DNA of 64,000 bases from Scytonematopsis contorta HA4267-MV1 (lineage in GTDB: Bacteria; Cyanobacteriota; Cyanobacteriia; Cyanobacteriales; Nostocaceae): positions 1 to 64,000 of the forward strand of contig JAHHIC010000068.1 of NCBI GenBank assembly GCA_019359035.1. The letters are read 5' to 3'. The position numbers and the translations under genes are program-made. This document shows positions 1 through 9,676 of this stretch, in pieces (the first letter of the stretch is position 1; every line of letters starts with the position of its first letter). Below the pieces are notes generated by a model. It was not told the origin of the DNA, ran no database searches, and was given only the letters and a program-made list of their open reading frames with translations.

Positions 1-47
1 ATTTTGTCTTGCTCAGGAGTGAGAAATACCCTTAAACGAGCGCCCAT
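1..47 (-). CDS. N-terminus of an IS630-like transposase (cut by window edge)
   Basis: The ATG at 47 reads leftwards as MGARLRVFLTPEQDK and runs off the window. This N-terminus resembles the helix-turn-helix start of IS630-family transposases common in filamentous cyanobacteria, from memory of that family. Only 15 residues are visible, so DNA-binding and DDE motifs cannot be checked. It may equally be a stand-alone HTH remnant. Confidence 0.4.
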   Translation of the reverse strand, partial: MGARLRVFLTPEQDK

Positions 48-237
48 ATTTCAGTCACCTCGGCAGATACATTCTACGTATTTATTTATCTTTACATAGT
101 TTGGTTTTTTCGCGCCGACTTACTTATTATAACTGTATCGTGATAAATATCTCTAGCAGGCATTTGTGGCTCCTACATCTGCGGCTTATCAGAGCTAGCG
201 TCCGTATAAAATATATGGCGTAGCGTAACAAAAAATA
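48..237. other. Gene-free stretch before the first REP-like hairpin
   Basis: This is the region upstream of the partial transposase start at 47, followed by unassigned sequence. It may hold the promoter and inverted end of an insertion sequence, but no clear terminal repeat was seen. Nothing else was recognised. Confidence 0.3.
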
Positions 238-283
238 GTAGCCCCCTCCCCGCACGCGGGGAGGGGGTTGGGGGTGGGGTTCT
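238..283 (+). repeat. GTAG-type REP-like hairpin, copy a
   Basis: GTAG is followed by a perfect hairpin, CCCCCTCCCCGC / GCGGGGAGGGGG, and then the tail TTGGGGGTGGGGTTC. The same layout recurs at 11914-11959, 12030-12074, 19267-19312, 19369-19392 (cut) and 27247-27294. GTAG plus stem-loop is the classical REP architecture. It sits 20 bases from the htpG stop codon and could also act as a 3' structure for htpG mRNA. Confidence 0.75.
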
Positions 284-303
284 TTTGGGTGCGGAGTAAT
301 TAT

Positions 304-2307
304 CTACTTCGCGACTTGTTCCGTCAGCTTAGTCAAAACATCATTAGAACGTTCAACAAAAGACTTCATCCCCTCAGCATCAAAGCCCTTTTGAGACATC
401 AGCGCCAAATCGTAAACATGTTGACAAATCATATTTACCAATTGACCATTAGCCGACTGTCCACCACCTTGAATAATAGTACCTTGATTAAGGCTAGCCA
501 AATTTTGAATCAAAGGGTGAGAAGTATTGACCACCAAAACATGCTCATCAGGAAACTCAACATTTTGTTGTTGCATCATCGCATTCATTTCACGCAAACG
601 ACGCAAAATTTCCGGCAAAAGCACCATAGCAGGAGGAGTCCCCTGAGGATTATCCGACTTTAAAGCCTCCGTACGGATATTCAACTTAGGTTTATTAAGT
701 GCATTTTGGAATAGCTCCTTAATCACCTCACCGCGAGTTTTATTAGTCGTCGGGTCAACAATTTCCCCAGATTTATCTTGGTCTAACAGAGTATTATCCA
801 AATCCGAATCCACCCGTGTGAACTTCGCATCTTGGTATTCCCGCTCCAAGAAACTAATAAAGTGCGTATCAATGAAAGAATCCATAAACAGGACTTCTAA
901 TCCCTGACTCTTATGTAATTCTACGTAAGAAGACTGTACTGCTTCATCCGTACAATAAAAAACCTTATTCGCGTGACGCTCTTTATTGCGTTCCAAATAC
1001 TCCTTAATAGTAGTATAAGGAAGCTTCGGCGAACTGGAAGAAGAAGATTTCACATCTTGCCAAACATCTCCATCTGCCGATTGCACCTGCACATCAGGAG
1101 TTTCCGTATTTTCTTCTTCCACTCCCGACTCCCCATTCCCCACTCCCTGCTCATAAGTGGTGCGGAAAACAATAATATCTTCTACTTGTTTCTTGAACTT
1201 CTCGTCATTTATAGCCCCAAACTTAACAAAAGTGCTGAGGTCTTTCCAAGCGTTGACATATTGTTCTTTATCATCTCGATAAAGTTCCTTCAGCCTATCT
1301 CCGACCTTTTTGGCAATGTAATCACCAATTCTCTTTACCGTACGGTCACCCTGCAAAGCACTGCGAGATACGTTTAAAGGAATATCGCTGCTATCAATTA
1401 CACCACGCATCGGCAACAGGAACTGCGGTACAATTTCCTCGCAGTTATCAGTCACAAACACCTGATTGCAAAACAGCTTGGTTTGACCTTTAGTCACATC
1501 AACATCAGGTCTCAGCTTAGGAAAATACAAAATACCGTTAATAATAAACGGATAATCAGTATTCAAATGTACCCATAACAAAGGTTCTTCCTGGAACGGA
1601 TACAAATAGCGATAAAATTCCAGGTAATCTTCTTTACTTAAACTACTAGGAGAATCACGCCAAGGAGCCTTTTGCCTGTTTAAAACTTCATCACCCAACT
1701 TAATTGGTACGGGAATAAAGTCACAGTAAGTTTTTACAAGATTTTTTACCCGTGAATCTTCTAAATACTCCAACTCATCTTCCATCAAATGGAGAGTAAT
1801 TGTAGTACCGCGAGTAGTACGCGACGAATCCTCCAAAGTAAACTCAGGAGAACCATCACAACTCCAATGAACCGCCTCCGCTCCCTCTTGGTAGGAAAGG
1901 GTATCAATTTCTACTTTCGACGCCACCATAAACGAAGAGTAGAAACCTAAGCCAAAGTGACCAATTATAGGTTGGTCTGACTTCCCTTGGTACTTGCTGA
2001 TAAATTCCTCAGCGCTGGAGAAAGCAACCTGGTTGATATATTTTCTGACCTCATTCAGGGTCATACCGATACCATTATCGGAGATAGAGAGGGTCTTGTT
2101 TTCCTTATCGATGGTAAGCTGGATTTCCGGTTCACCAATTTCCCCGGAATACTCCCCAGCACGGGAAACCATTTTTAGCTTCTCGATAGCATCCACAGCG
2201 TTGGATACCAGTTCCCGCAAAAATATTTGATGGTCAGAGTACAGAGATTTTTTGATTATCGGGAAAATATTCTCTGTATGGATTGTAATCGTACCTTGTT
2301 CGCGCAT
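304..2307 (-). CDS. htpG: Molecular chaperone HtpG (Hsp90)
   Basis: 667 residues, close to the usual length for bacterial Hsp90. The N-terminal GHKL ATPase domain has ELVSNAVDA (about 32-40), the nucleotide-binding DNGIGM (77-82) and GHFGLGFYSSF (about 115-125). The middle and C-terminal dimerisation domains follow. It is a cytosolic ATP-driven chaperone for stress-damaged and regulatory clients. After the middle domain (about residues 385-430) there is an acidic, Ser-rich insert. Part of that insert, EQGVGNGESGVE, is encoded by STRR heptamers at 1119-1152, so a repeat lies in frame inside the gene. clpB, another heat-shock gene, lies 4.5 kb away on the same strand. No CIRCE-like operator was recognised upstream. 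Identification is secure. Confidence 0.97.
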   Translation of the reverse strand: MREQGTITIHTENIFPIIKKSLYSDHQIFLRELVSNAVDAIEKLKMVSRAGEYSGEIGEPEIQLTIDKENKTLSISDNGIGMTLNEVRKYINQVAFSSAEEFISKYQGKSDQPIIGHFGLGFYSSFMVASKVEIDTLSYQEGAEAVHWSCDGSPEFTLEDSSRTTRGTTITLHLMEDELEYLEDSRVKNLVKTYCDFIPVPIKLGDEVLNRQKAPWRDSPSSLSKEDYLEFYRYLYPFQEEPLLWVHLNTDYPFIINGILYFPKLRPDVDVTKGQTKLFCNQVFVTDNCEEIVPQFLLPMRGVIDSSDIPLNVSRSALQGDRTVKRIGDYIAKKVGDRLKELYRDDKEQYVNAWKDLSTFVKFGAINDEKFKKQVEDIIVFRTTYEQGVGNGESGVEEENTETPDVQVQSADGDVWQDVKSSSSSSPKLPYTTIKEYLERNKERHANKVFYCTDEAVQSSYVELHKSQGLEVLFMDSFIDTHFISFLEREYQDAKFTRVDSDLDNTLLDQDKSGEIVDPTTNKTRGEVIKELFQNALNKPKLNIRTEALKSDNPQGTPPAMVLLPEILRRLREMNAMMQQQNVEFPDEHVLVVNTSHPLIQNLASLNQGTIIQGGGQSANGQLVNMICQHVYDLALMSQKGFDAEGMKSFVERSNDVLTKLTEQVAK
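1119..1152. repeat. STRR heptamer array inside htpG
   Basis: On the coding strand the units are AGGGAGT, GGGGAAT, GGGGAGT and CGGGAGT. The same heptamer type forms long arrays at 9514-9586 and 9636-9676. Here the array is translated in frame in a variable linker of HtpG. Confidence 0.7.
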
Positions 2308-2660
2308 AATTATTTTTTGATGTGCGATGCGAAAATATATAGTTAATGATGACTCAAGTAAGTACCATCACGCACACTACTGTATTTTGTCAGCCAGTTT
2401 GTTGTGAGATGAAATGACCCCAGAAGTCCGGAACGCTAAAAGTCTGGAACACTTAGAAACCCAGTTCTAGTTTCTCACAAACAATCCAGAACTACCGTAA
2501 ACTCAGCAGTGAGCAAGGATAACCAAAATCAAGTATTATCAATACTGAATTTTAATCCCTAACCTAAAGCTCTCGCATCTTCTAACGGCGTTGTTTTCCC
2601 CCAAGGAAGGATTCGGATTTCCGTACACATAAGTTCGTAATAAGCACTAAAACTCCATCT

Positions 2661-2693
2661 AACTCTTGTGGGGTGGGCATCCTTGCCCGCCCT
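2661..2693 (+). repeat. Dispersed hairpin repeat, family 3, copy a
   Basis: ACTCTTGTGGGGTGGGCATC is followed by CTTGCCCGCCC, and GGGTGGGCA pairs with TGCCCGCCC. Related copies lie at 6783-6816 (opposite strand, with stem GGCAC/GTGCC) and 50721-50752. The conserved flank with a changed but still paired stem suggests a structured element. Confidence 0.6.
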
Positions 2694-2698
2694 GCCTC

Positions 2699-2765
2699 CG
2701 ACACAAATTCATACACCATTTCCTTATATAGTTGGGTATTCCGACACAAATTCATACACCATTTC
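2699..2765. repeat. Direct repeat, 24 bp, two copies
   Basis: CGACACAAATTCATACACCA followed by TTTC occurs at 2699-2722 and again at 2742-2765. The intervening 19 bp differ slightly from the sequence after the second copy. Function unknown. Confidence 0.7.
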
Positions 2766-3106
2766 TTTATAGAACTGGGTTTAATATTTATGATACGAGC
2801 CTCACAGATGAGCCTGAGGCTTTCTCGCTACCTTAGCCGCAAAGTTAGACATAGTTATATTAAGCGACGAATTCTCCACAAACCTTTATATCCGTAAATA
2901 TACAGTATTTATAAAATTATAATAAATTCAGCTGAAAAACCAACAAATAACTTATTTTTTGGGAAGTATATACATAGCCAAACAACATACATAGAAATTA
3001 CTCCATATTTGTTTGAGCAAAAACATTATCTACCACCTTTATGGCAATTCATTTAATGTCACCCCAAAATACACGTAACGTTCACATAGATTAGCAACTA
3101 GGTATT

Positions 3107-3742
3107 ATGGAATTAATTTCTTCATTGGACATAAAAAAAACAGAATATTTATCTAAAGATAGATTTGTTAGTTTCCATCATCAGATGCGCTTAATATTCT
3201 CCTTAGGAAGTCAAGTTAAGAGTATCTTGGAAATTGGAATATTTAATTCCATGTTTACTGATATTCTCAGAATGAGTAAATATAAAGTAACTACTGCTGA
3301 CGTAGACCCCAATTTGCAAGCAGATATTTTATTAGATTTAGCATCAGATTTTTCACTACCTCAAGATGAATTCGACGTAATAGTACTTTTCCAAGTATTA
3401 GAACATTTACCTTACGAGCAATCAGAAAAAGCTTTAAAAAAACTAGCAGAAGCAACAAATAAATTTATTGTTATTTCTATTCCATATAACACTCAGTTTT
3501 TGGGAATGCAATTAAGATTTTCCTACAAACATAGGTCGCGATATTTTTTCATGGGATTACCAAAATTTTGGGAAACAACACCTATTTGTGACCAACACTA
3601 TTGGGAAATGGGTATGAAAGGATATCCCAAGAAACGGATATTAAATTCTATCTCCCAAGCAGGCTTAAAAGTCAAGCAAGAATTTCTTGACCCTACTCAC
3701 CCATATCACTACTTTTTTGTTTTAGAAAAAAGTGGCGCATAG
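3107..3742 (+). CDS. Class I SAM-dependent methyltransferase
   Basis: 211 residues. A Rossmann methyltransferase core is visible: motif I as ILEIGIFNSMFT (about 41-52), the acidic motif II region VTTADVDPN, motif IV FDVIVLFQVLEHLPY, and a post-core strand ending FIVISIPY. Motif I lacks the usual GxGxG glycines, so SAM binding may be altered. The VLEHLPY segment is typical of Methyltransf_11/UbiE-like enzymes. The C-terminal part contains HYWEMGMKGYPKKRI, seen in methyltransferases of glycan or O-antigen clusters, though no such genes are adjacent. The substrate is unknown. The gene is alone and convergent with the symporter gene. Confidence 0.8.
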   Translation: MELISSLDIKKTEYLSKDRFVSFHHQMRLIFSLGSQVKSILEIGIFNSMFTDILRMSKYKVTTADVDPNLQADILLDLASDFSLPQDEFDVIVLFQVLEHLPYEQSEKALKKLAEATNKFIVISIPYNTQFLGMQLRFSYKHRSRYFFMGLPKFWETTPICDQHYWEMGMKGYPKKRILNSISQAGLKVKQEFLDPTHPYHYFFVLEKSGA

Positions 3743-3774
3743 AGTTTCCAGTCCTTGAAAAATTAGGTGAAATA

Positions 3775-3797
3775 GGGGAGTTAGCTCACCACTCCCC
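3775..3797. terminator. Hairpin between convergent genes
   Basis: GGGGAGT (3775-3781) pairs with ACTCCCC (3791-3797) between the stops of the methyltransferase and the symporter. It is a plausible shared terminator, although no long T-run follows. Confidence 0.45.
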
Positions 3798-3810
3798 CTG
3801 AATTCACAAC

Positions 3811-5085
3811 CTAACTATGAGAAACTTTCTGCTTAGCATCAACCAAAGCAGCAAAAGTCATATTACCCATAACGTTAACCACAGTACAGGAACTATCAAG
3901 CGCCCAATAGACAGTAGATATCAAAGCAATATAATCACTGTTCAAACAAACCGAAGAAAAAACCAGTGTCATAGTCACCAATCCAGCACTAGGAATACCC
4001 GCAGTACTCGTAGAAACAAAAATTGAAGTGACAACAACAAGAAACAATTGCGGAATATTCAAGTCCAGCCCTTGCAACTGAGAAACATACAATGCAGTCA
4101 TTACCAGATGTAGAGCAGTTCCATCCTTATTAATGCGTTGGACTACAAACCCTCCCAACACAGCAGAAGACTTCCGTAATCCCATACTTTGCAGCACTTC
4201 ATTAGCACGGTTCGCTGTCACATTACTAGAAGCTGTTCCAAAAGCAGTAAGAAAAGTATCTTTACCTTTCATCAAAAAGGTTTTTACACCTACCCTAGAA
4301 CTGATTTTCAATCTGATAAGGTAGTAACAAATCTGTAACAACAAAGCGAACAACACAGCCAAAACATAAAAAACTAAAGATTGAAACTTCGCAAACTCAT
4401 TTCTGGCAATCATTTGCGTCACAAATCCAAACACAGCCAAGGGCAACAGAGCAATCACCCATCCAAGGATGCGAACAGCAACTTCTTTAGAAAATTTTAA
4501 TACTCTATCTAGAGCCAGAAAAGTTGAATCTTCTTTTTCGAGTTCCTGCTCGGTAATTTTTTTGATTTCTTCTTCTCTAATAGTTTGGAATGCAATACCC
4601 AAACATAGGGAAATAACCATAATTTGGATAACATTATTTTCCGCAAAAGACTGGAGAAGAGATGTTTCAGGAACTAGATTTTTGATTATATCCAACCAAC
4701 CATTGATATTGACACATTTACTATATGATTCTTTTACTGCCCCAGGTAATTGTTCTACAATACCGGGATGAGTCAACTGAGTAATTAAAAGACCAATAAC
4801 AGCTGCAATCGTAGTATTAATGAATAACGATGGTAGCAAATGAAGATTCCCTCTTCTAAAAACTTTACCAGTAAATAAATTACTGACAGAAACTACAAAT
4901 ACCAGAGGAATAGCAAGAGCTTGCATAGCTTGAAAAACTAATGTACTGGGAAGTACTAACTTATCAATAAAGTCTTCTGAACTACCTTTTAATAAGCTCC
5001 CTACAATTACCGCAAGCACGAGAGCAATCAGTATTTGCAAAGTCAAACCAATACGCTGCCACCAAGGACGATTTTGATTATTCAT
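3811..5085 (-). CDS. Dicarboxylate/amino acid:cation symporter (DAACS, SLC1-like), copy 1
   Basis: About 424 residues from the ATG at 5085 (MNNQNRPWW); a GTG at 5127 in the same frame would add 14 residues. An inner-membrane protein with many hydrophobic helices. The C-terminal half shows the hairpin 1 region LTAFGTASSNVT and the helix 7 motif INKDGTAL, corresponding to the family NMDGT signature that binds sodium and substrate. The serine-rich hairpin motif is degenerate, so substrate choice cannot be read from sequence. Glutamate, aspartate or C4-dicarboxylates are usual for the family. It lies just downstream of a related paralogue on the same strand, about 60 bp from its stop, so co-transcription is likely. 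Confidence 0.88.
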   Translation of the reverse strand: MNNQNRPWWQRIGLTLQILIALVLAVIVGSLLKGSSEDFIDKLVLPSTLVFQAMQALAIPLVFVVSVSNLFTGKVFRRGNLHLLPSLFINTTIAAVIGLLITQLTHPGIVEQLPGAVKESYSKCVNINGWLDIIKNLVPETSLLQSFAENNVIQIMVISLCLGIAFQTIREEEIKKITEQELEKEDSTFLALDRVLKFSKEVAVRILGWVIALLPLAVFGFVTQMIARNEFAKFQSLVFYVLAVLFALLLQICYYLIRLKISSRVGVKTFLMKGKDTFLTAFGTASSNVTANRANEVLQSMGLRKSSAVLGGFVVQRINKDGTALHLVMTALYVSQLQGLDLNIPQLFLVVVTSIFVSTSTAGIPSAGLVTMTLVFSSVCLNSDYIALISTVYWALDSSCTVVNVMGNMTFAALVDAKQKVSHS

Positions 5086-5148
5086 TACGGGATAATTAGT
5101 TAAAAATATTAAGAACTTACATATCACTTCTAGACATCAGACCAAAGC

Positions 5149-6429
5149 TTAATTAGGTTCATCGGTCATAGAACCCAGCGTTTTACCTTCAAGTAATGCC
5201 ACGGTAGTCATATTACCCATGACATTAATCACAGTGCGGAACATATCAAGAAACCATTCCACAGGAAGGACATAAGTAAAAAAGTCAGTTGGGTCTAAAC
5301 CAACAGCCTGAAAAAGTAGTATTACCCCAGCCATTCCACCATTAGGAACGCTTAATGTAATCATGGAGAGTACAACCGATAGACTAATGAGAATCAAATA
5401 TTTTCTTGGGTCTAATTCATGTTGAGTAATTTTGGAAATATACAAGGCTGACATTACTAAACTCATAGCTGTAGCATCCTTGTTAAAATTTACAATGATG
5501 TACGCTCCTAGTTGAGTAAAAGCTTCCCTTATACCCATGTCCCCCAAAACTTTCTTTGTGGTCGGACTTGTTACAATTCCGGAAGAAGTGCCAAATGCAG
5601 TTAAAAATGCATCTTTAGCTTTTATCAAAAAGTCTGTCGGTTTTATTTTGGAACTAAATTGTAACCTGATGAGGTAGTAGCAACCTTGTAAAAAAAAGCC
5701 TGCCAATATCGCAAAAATAATTCCTGACAGAGATTGAAATGTAGCCAAGCCTTTATCCGCAACAGTTGTACTCACAATTGCAAATACAGCTAGTGGCAGC
5801 AGAGTTATTACCCATTTAACAATAAGAATAAATGCTTTATAAAATGCCTCGATTATCTGTAAAAATGGTAAATAATCTTTCCTATTTTTACGAATTTGTT
5901 CCCCTTTAATCCGTCGAGCAATAATGCCTAAGCAGATAGCAAGAATAATTATTTGAATAACATTACTTGTAAGAAATGGCTCTAAAATACTTTGTGGTAA
6001 GATATTAAAATCAGGGATGTCTTGTTTCTTACCAACTGGGATACCTTCTGGCTTAACAAAAGGCAAAAAATAGACGACTAAAAACCCTATAATCGCTGCG
6101 ACTATGCTATTAGTTAACAGTAATATAGCCAGACGACGTAGATTTGAGCCAATACTATTCGCTGTATCATCATTGACAAAAGTGCGAACTAGTATCACAA
6201 AAACCAAGGGAAAAGCAAGAACTTTCAGAGCATTAATTACCAAAATCTTGGGAATTTCCAAGTATCGAATAATTTCAATATTAACCGCGTTGGACTTCCC
6301 TTGATGCAGTACATATCCCACAATCAAAGCTAGAAAAAAAGCAATCAGAATTTGTAACGTTAGAGGATTCAGCTTCCACGAGTTCTTTCGTGGGTTTTTC
6401 GGCTCATTGTTGCTTTCAGTTTTTGCCAT
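5149..6429 (-). CDS. Dicarboxylate/amino acid:cation symporter (DAACS, SLC1-like), copy 2
   Basis: 426 residues, paralogous along its length to the gene downstream. After a basic N-terminus (KNPRKNSWKLNPLTLQ) come about eight transmembrane helices. Hairpin 1 reads LTAFGTSSGIVTSP, and helix 7 reads FNKDATAM instead of the usual NMDGT. The Gly-to-Ala change sits in the cation/substrate site, so this copy may differ in transport or be half of a functional pair. Both genes probably form an operon transcribed from a promoter upstream of 6429. The tandem arrangement suggests a local duplication followed by divergence. Confidence 0.87.
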   Translation of the reverse strand: MAKTESNNEPKNPRKNSWKLNPLTLQILIAFFLALIVGYVLHQGKSNAVNIEIIRYLEIPKILVINALKVLAFPLVFVILVRTFVNDDTANSIGSNLRRLAILLLTNSIVAAIIGFLVVYFLPFVKPEGIPVGKKQDIPDFNILPQSILEPFLTSNVIQIIILAICLGIIARRIKGEQIRKNRKDYLPFLQIIEAFYKAFILIVKWVITLLPLAVFAIVSTTVADKGLATFQSLSGIIFAILAGFFLQGCYYLIRLQFSSKIKPTDFLIKAKDAFLTAFGTSSGIVTSPTTKKVLGDMGIREAFTQLGAYIIVNFNKDATAMSLVMSALYISKITQHELDPRKYLILISLSVVLSMITLSVPNGGMAGVILLFQAVGLDPTDFFTYVLPVEWFLDMFRTVINVMGNMTTVALLEGKTLGSMTDEPN

Positions 6430-6586
6430 TCTAGCTAGGTATCTTTTTACACCAAGCTCATCCTATCATTCCAGGGTTAAAGCATTATTAACGCTGTTCC
6501 AGGGTTAATTACCTTCGTGGGGATATCGTTCCGACTTTTACGACTACCGTTATAAAATCATAATCAAGCCCAAAAATTTTATTATT

Positions 6587-6748
6587 AGTCCTCTTTTAGA
6601 GGACTTTAGCTTTTAGACAGGGAATTTATTCCCTGGCTTATTCCCTGGCTTATTCCCTGGCTTATTCCCTGGCTTATTCCCTGGCTTATTCCCTGGCTTA
6701 TTCCCTGGCTTATTCCCTGGCTTATTCCCTGGCTTATTCCCTGGCTTA
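6587..6748 (+). repeat. Double-hairpin element copy 1 with 12-bp tandem array
   Basis: Stem I AGTCCTC / GAGGACT (6587-6605), linker TTAGCTTTTAGA (6606-6617), stem II CAGGGAA / TTCCCTG (6618-6635). Ten copies of the 12-mer TTCCCTGGCTTA run from 6629 to 6748, so the array starts inside the 3' arm of stem II and repeats it. The open frame that reads as a string of NKPG units is a by-product of this array, not a gene. Related elements lie at 32844-32966, 44010-44120, 61748-61777, 62951-63086 and 63734-63949. Confidence 0.85.
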
Positions 6749-6782
6749 TGGCACGCTATTTTCAAGTGAGAAAAGTGCAATC

Positions 6783-6816
6783 GGGCGGCACAGGACGTGC
6801 CACCCCACAAGAGTTA
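6783..6816 (-). repeat. Dispersed hairpin repeat, family 3, copy b
   Basis: Reverse-strand copy of the element at 2661-2693, here with GGCAC AGGAC GTGCC as inner stem. It overlaps the last codon of clpB, so it probably forms part of the clpB 3' end. Confidence 0.55.
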
Positions 6817-9471
6817 AGACTCCACTACATTAACCGCAGCAGGAATAACCGTCATCTTCACAACAGGTTTTTTCTTAAACATCAAACCATTTTCCCCCTT
6901 ATCAATCACAATTGTGTCACCCGACATAAAGGTATTTTCCAGAATCTTCGTAGCAACAACACTTTCCACCTCCCGTCGAATAGCGCGTTTAATAGGACGA
7001 GCACCATAAACAGGGTCATATCCCACCTCAACCAAATGCTCACAAGCATCTGGTGTAATTTCCAGAGAAATTTTCTGCTCCGACAGTAAAAACTCCACTC
7101 GTTTGAGTTGGATACGGATAATTTGTCCCATTTCCCGACGACTGAGAGCATGGAAAATAATCAAATCATCGACACGGTTAAGAAACTCCGGACGAAAATG
7201 GCCTCGCAAAGCATCCAACACCCGGTTCTGCATTTTTTCGTATTGGCTATCATCACCCGACACATCTAAAATGTGTTCGCTACCAATATTACTGGTCATC
7301 ACAATCACAGTATTACGGAAATCAACCGCTCTCCCCTGCGAATCAGTAATTCTACCGTCATCCAAAACCTGTAAAAGAATATTAAACACATCTGGATGCG
7401 CCTTCTCCACCTCATCCAAAAGCACTACAGAATAAGGACGACGGCGAATAGCTTCCGAAAGTTGTCCACCCTCTTCGTAGCCAACATAACCAGGAGGCGC
7501 ACCAACTAACCGAGAAACCGAGTGTTTCTCCATATACTCCGACATATCCAAGCGCACTAAAGCATCATCGGAATCAAACAGAAACTGAGCCAAAGCACGA
7601 GCAAGTTCGGTCTTACCCACACCCGTTGGGCCCATAAACAAAAACGAACCAATTGGACGGTTAGGGTCTTTCATCCCAGCACGAGCAAGACGAATAGCAG
7701 CAGAAACCGCTTTTACAGCTTCTTCCTGACCCACAACTTTTTCGTGTAAATGGCTTTCCAGCTGCAATAACTTTTGTCGTTCCGACTCCAACAGCCTATT
7801 TAAGGGAATTCCCGTCCATTTAGCAACTATTTCCGCTATATCCGACTCGGTAACTTGTTCTCGCAACAAATTGGAACCCTTATTTTGTATTTCCAAAAGT
7901 TCCGTCTCTTTCGCTTCCCTGTCGTGCAGCAAAGCTTCCAATTTACCAAACTTTAACTGAGCAGCTTTATTTAAATCATAATTTCGCTCAGCTTGTTCTA
8001 TTTGAACTCGTAAAACTTCTTCTTCTTTCTTTAAAGCACTTATTTCATCCAGAAGATTTTTCTCGCTCAGCCATCGGGAATTAAATACCTGCTGCTTTTC
8101 CGTCAGCTTACCGATTTCTTCCTTAATTTTATCCAACCGCAACAAAGTCGCTTCATTGAGTTTATCTTCCCCACCCAAAGACAACTTTTCCATCTCCAGT
8201 TGCATCATCCGACGGTCAATAGCTTCCAACTCAGCAGGTTTAGAAGTAATTTCCATCTTTAATTGTGCAGCAGCTTCATCTACCAAATCAATCGCTTTAT
8301 CCGGTAAAAAGCGGTCAGAAATATATCTAGACGATAGCGTAGCAGCAGCAACCAAAGCCGAATCAGAAATTTTTACATTATGATGCACTTCATAGCGTTC
8401 TTTTAAACCTCTAAGGATAGAAATAGTGTCTTCTATAGTTGGTTGGTCAACATAAATTTGTTGAAAACGTCTTTCTAAAGCTGCATCTTTTTCAATATAT
8501 TTACGATATTCATCCAAAGTACTCGCACCAATACAACGCAATTCTCCACGCGCTAACATTGGTTTAAGTAAATTACCCGCGTCCATACCCCCTTGTTGGG
8601 TAGAACCAGCACCAACGACGGTATGTAATTCGTCAATAAACAGGACTATTTGACCGTTGGAATCAATAACCTCTTTCAACACCGCTTTTAAACGGTCTTC
8701 AAATTCCCCACGATATTTTGCTCCGGCAATTAAACTACCAATATCTAGAGAAAACAGCTGACGATTTTTCAAAGACTCCGGAACATCACCATTCACAATA
8801 CGCTGTGCTAAACCTTCAGCAATAGCCGTCTTACCAACCCCAGGTTCACCAATCAGCACCGGATTATTTTTACTACGACGAGATAATATTTGTATTACCC
8901 GACGAATTTCATCATCTCGACCAATAACGGGGTCGAGCTTACCAGCCTTTGCCCATTCAGTCAAGTCTCGACCAAATTTTTGCAGAGCTTCATAGCGAGA
9001 CTCAGGATTTTGGTCAGTTACTTTTTGACTACCACGAACCATTTTTATAGCCGCTTCCAGTTTAGCAGTATCAGCATTAAAACCCTTGAGAATACGACGA
9101 CCAACACGCTCATCCTCAGCAAAACCCAAAAGCATATGCTCCACCGAAATGTAAGCATCCTTCATTCTCAACCTTGCATCTTCAGCACGGTCGAGCATTT
9201 TATCCAAACTTGGACCGAGATAAAGTTGGTCATTTTTACTCACTTTCGGCTGACGTTGAGTAAAACCTTCCAGCTGTTCCTGTAAACGTATTGGGTCAAC
9301 TTCCGCACGAGCGAGAATACGTAAAGCTAAACTAGTGGGGTCTTCAATAAGAGCTAAAATTAGATGCTCAACATCTAACTGCTGTTGTTGATAAGCACGT
9401 ACTACATTTTGTGATTGGGAAATAGCCTCCCAAGCCTTATCAGTAAATTTATTTGGGTCTGTAGGTTGCAT
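6814..9471 (-). CDS. clpB: ATP-dependent disaggregase ClpB
   Basis: 885 residues, the usual ClpB length. Order: N-terminal substrate domain with two Clp repeats (about 5-145); first AAA domain with Walker [14 protein letters not shown] (about 207) and the downstream sensor/arginine region; a long coiled-coil M domain (about 410-530, rich in E, L, K), which marks ClpB rather than ClpA/ClpC; second AAA domain with [13 protein letters not shown] (about 612) and [14 protein letters not shown]. It works with DnaK to resolubilise protein aggregates after heat. Cyanobacteria usually carry two clpB genes, and I cannot say safely which this is. The upstream gap (9472-9676) is filled with STRR heptamers, so its promoter must lie in or next to them. 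Confidence 0.97.
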   Translation of the reverse strand: MQPTDPNKFTDKAWEAISQSQNVVRAYQQQQLDVEHLILALIEDPTSLALRILARAEVDPIRLQEQLEGFTQRQPKVSKNDQLYLGPSLDKMLDRAEDARLRMKDAYISVEHMLLGFAEDERVGRRILKGFNADTAKLEAAIKMVRGSQKVTDQNPESRYEALQKFGRDLTEWAKAGKLDPVIGRDDEIRRVIQILSRRSKNNPVLIGEPGVGKTAIAEGLAQRIVNGDVPESLKNRQLFSLDIGSLIAGAKYRGEFEDRLKAVLKEVIDSNGQIVLFIDELHTVVGAGSTQQGGMDAGNLLKPMLARGELRCIGASTLDEYRKYIEKDAALERRFQQIYVDQPTIEDTISILRGLKERYEVHHNVKISDSALVAAATLSSRYISDRFLPDKAIDLVDEAAAQLKMEITSKPAELEAIDRRMMQLEMEKLSLGGEDKLNEATLLRLDKIKEEIGKLTEKQQVFNSRWLSEKNLLDEISALKKEEEVLRVQIEQAERNYDLNKAAQLKFGKLEALLHDREAKETELLEIQNKGSNLLREQVTESDIAEIVAKWTGIPLNRLLESERQKLLQLESHLHEKVVGQEEAVKAVSAAIRLARAGMKDPNRPIGSFLFMGPTGVGKTELARALAQFLFDSDDALVRLDMSEYMEKHSVSRLVGAPPGYVGYEEGGQLSEAIRRRPYSVVLLDEVEKAHPDVFNILLQVLDDGRITDSQGRAVDFRNTVIVMTSNIGSEHILDVSGDDSQYEKMQNRVLDALRGHFRPEFLNRVDDLIIFHALSRREMGQIIRIQLKRVEFLLSEQKISLEITPDACEHLVEVGYDPVYGARPIKRAIRREVESVVATKILENTFMSGDTIVIDKGENGLMFKKKPVVKMTVIPAAVNVVES

Positions 9472-9513
9472 CTGTACGATTTTAGATTTCGGATTAAAAT
9501 TTTAAACTATACC

Positions 9514-9600
9514 TGGGGAGTGGGGAGTGGGGAGTGGGGAGTGGGGAGTGGGGAGTGGGGAGTGGGGAGTGGGGAATTGGGAATTGGGAATTGGTAATTG
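9514..9600 (+). repeat. STRR array (GGGGAGT) upstream of clpB
   Basis: About nine to ten tandem GGGGAGT heptamers shade into GGGAATT and then GGTAATT units. An opposite-strand array (CTCCCCA) follows at 9636-9676. The two can pair as a long inverted repeat with a 35-bp loop. This is typical of STRR sequences in heterocystous cyanobacteria. Confidence 0.9.
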
Positions 9601-9635
9601 TTTTGTAGCATCTATAAAGCTATTTTTTACTCTTA

Positions 9636-9676
9636 CCCCACTCCCTACTCCCCACTCCCTACTCCCCACTCCCCAC
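9636..9676 (-). repeat. Inverted STRR array next to porin stop
   Basis: Heptamers of the ACCCCAC/TCCCTAC/TCCCCAC type end one base before the porin stop codon (TAA, 9679-9677). Complementary to the array at 9514-9586. Confidence 0.85.

Larger units (their letters stand above)
2308..3106. other. 800-bp gene-poor region with repeats
   Basis: No convincing gene is present; the open frame near 2673-2897 has no recognisable product and is made of repeats. The region holds a family-3 hairpin at 2661-2693 and a 24-bp direct repeat at 2699-2722 and 2742-2765 (43 bp apart). The AT-rich stretch after 2900 probably carries the promoter of the methyltransferase gene at 3107. Confidence 0.6.

Noticed and set aside
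2673-2897. 74-codon open frame
   Set aside because: Composed of a hairpin repeat and a 24-bp direct repeat; no recognisable protein features.
6629-6748. CRISPR array
   Set aside because: The 12-bp units are directly contiguous, without spacers of unique sequence; the same holds for 43863-44018, 62902-62950 and 63663-63732.
6613-6810. Open frame encoding a repeated NKPG peptide
   Set aside because: It is the translation of the 12-bp tandem array beside a hairpin element; no start signal and no homologue known to me.
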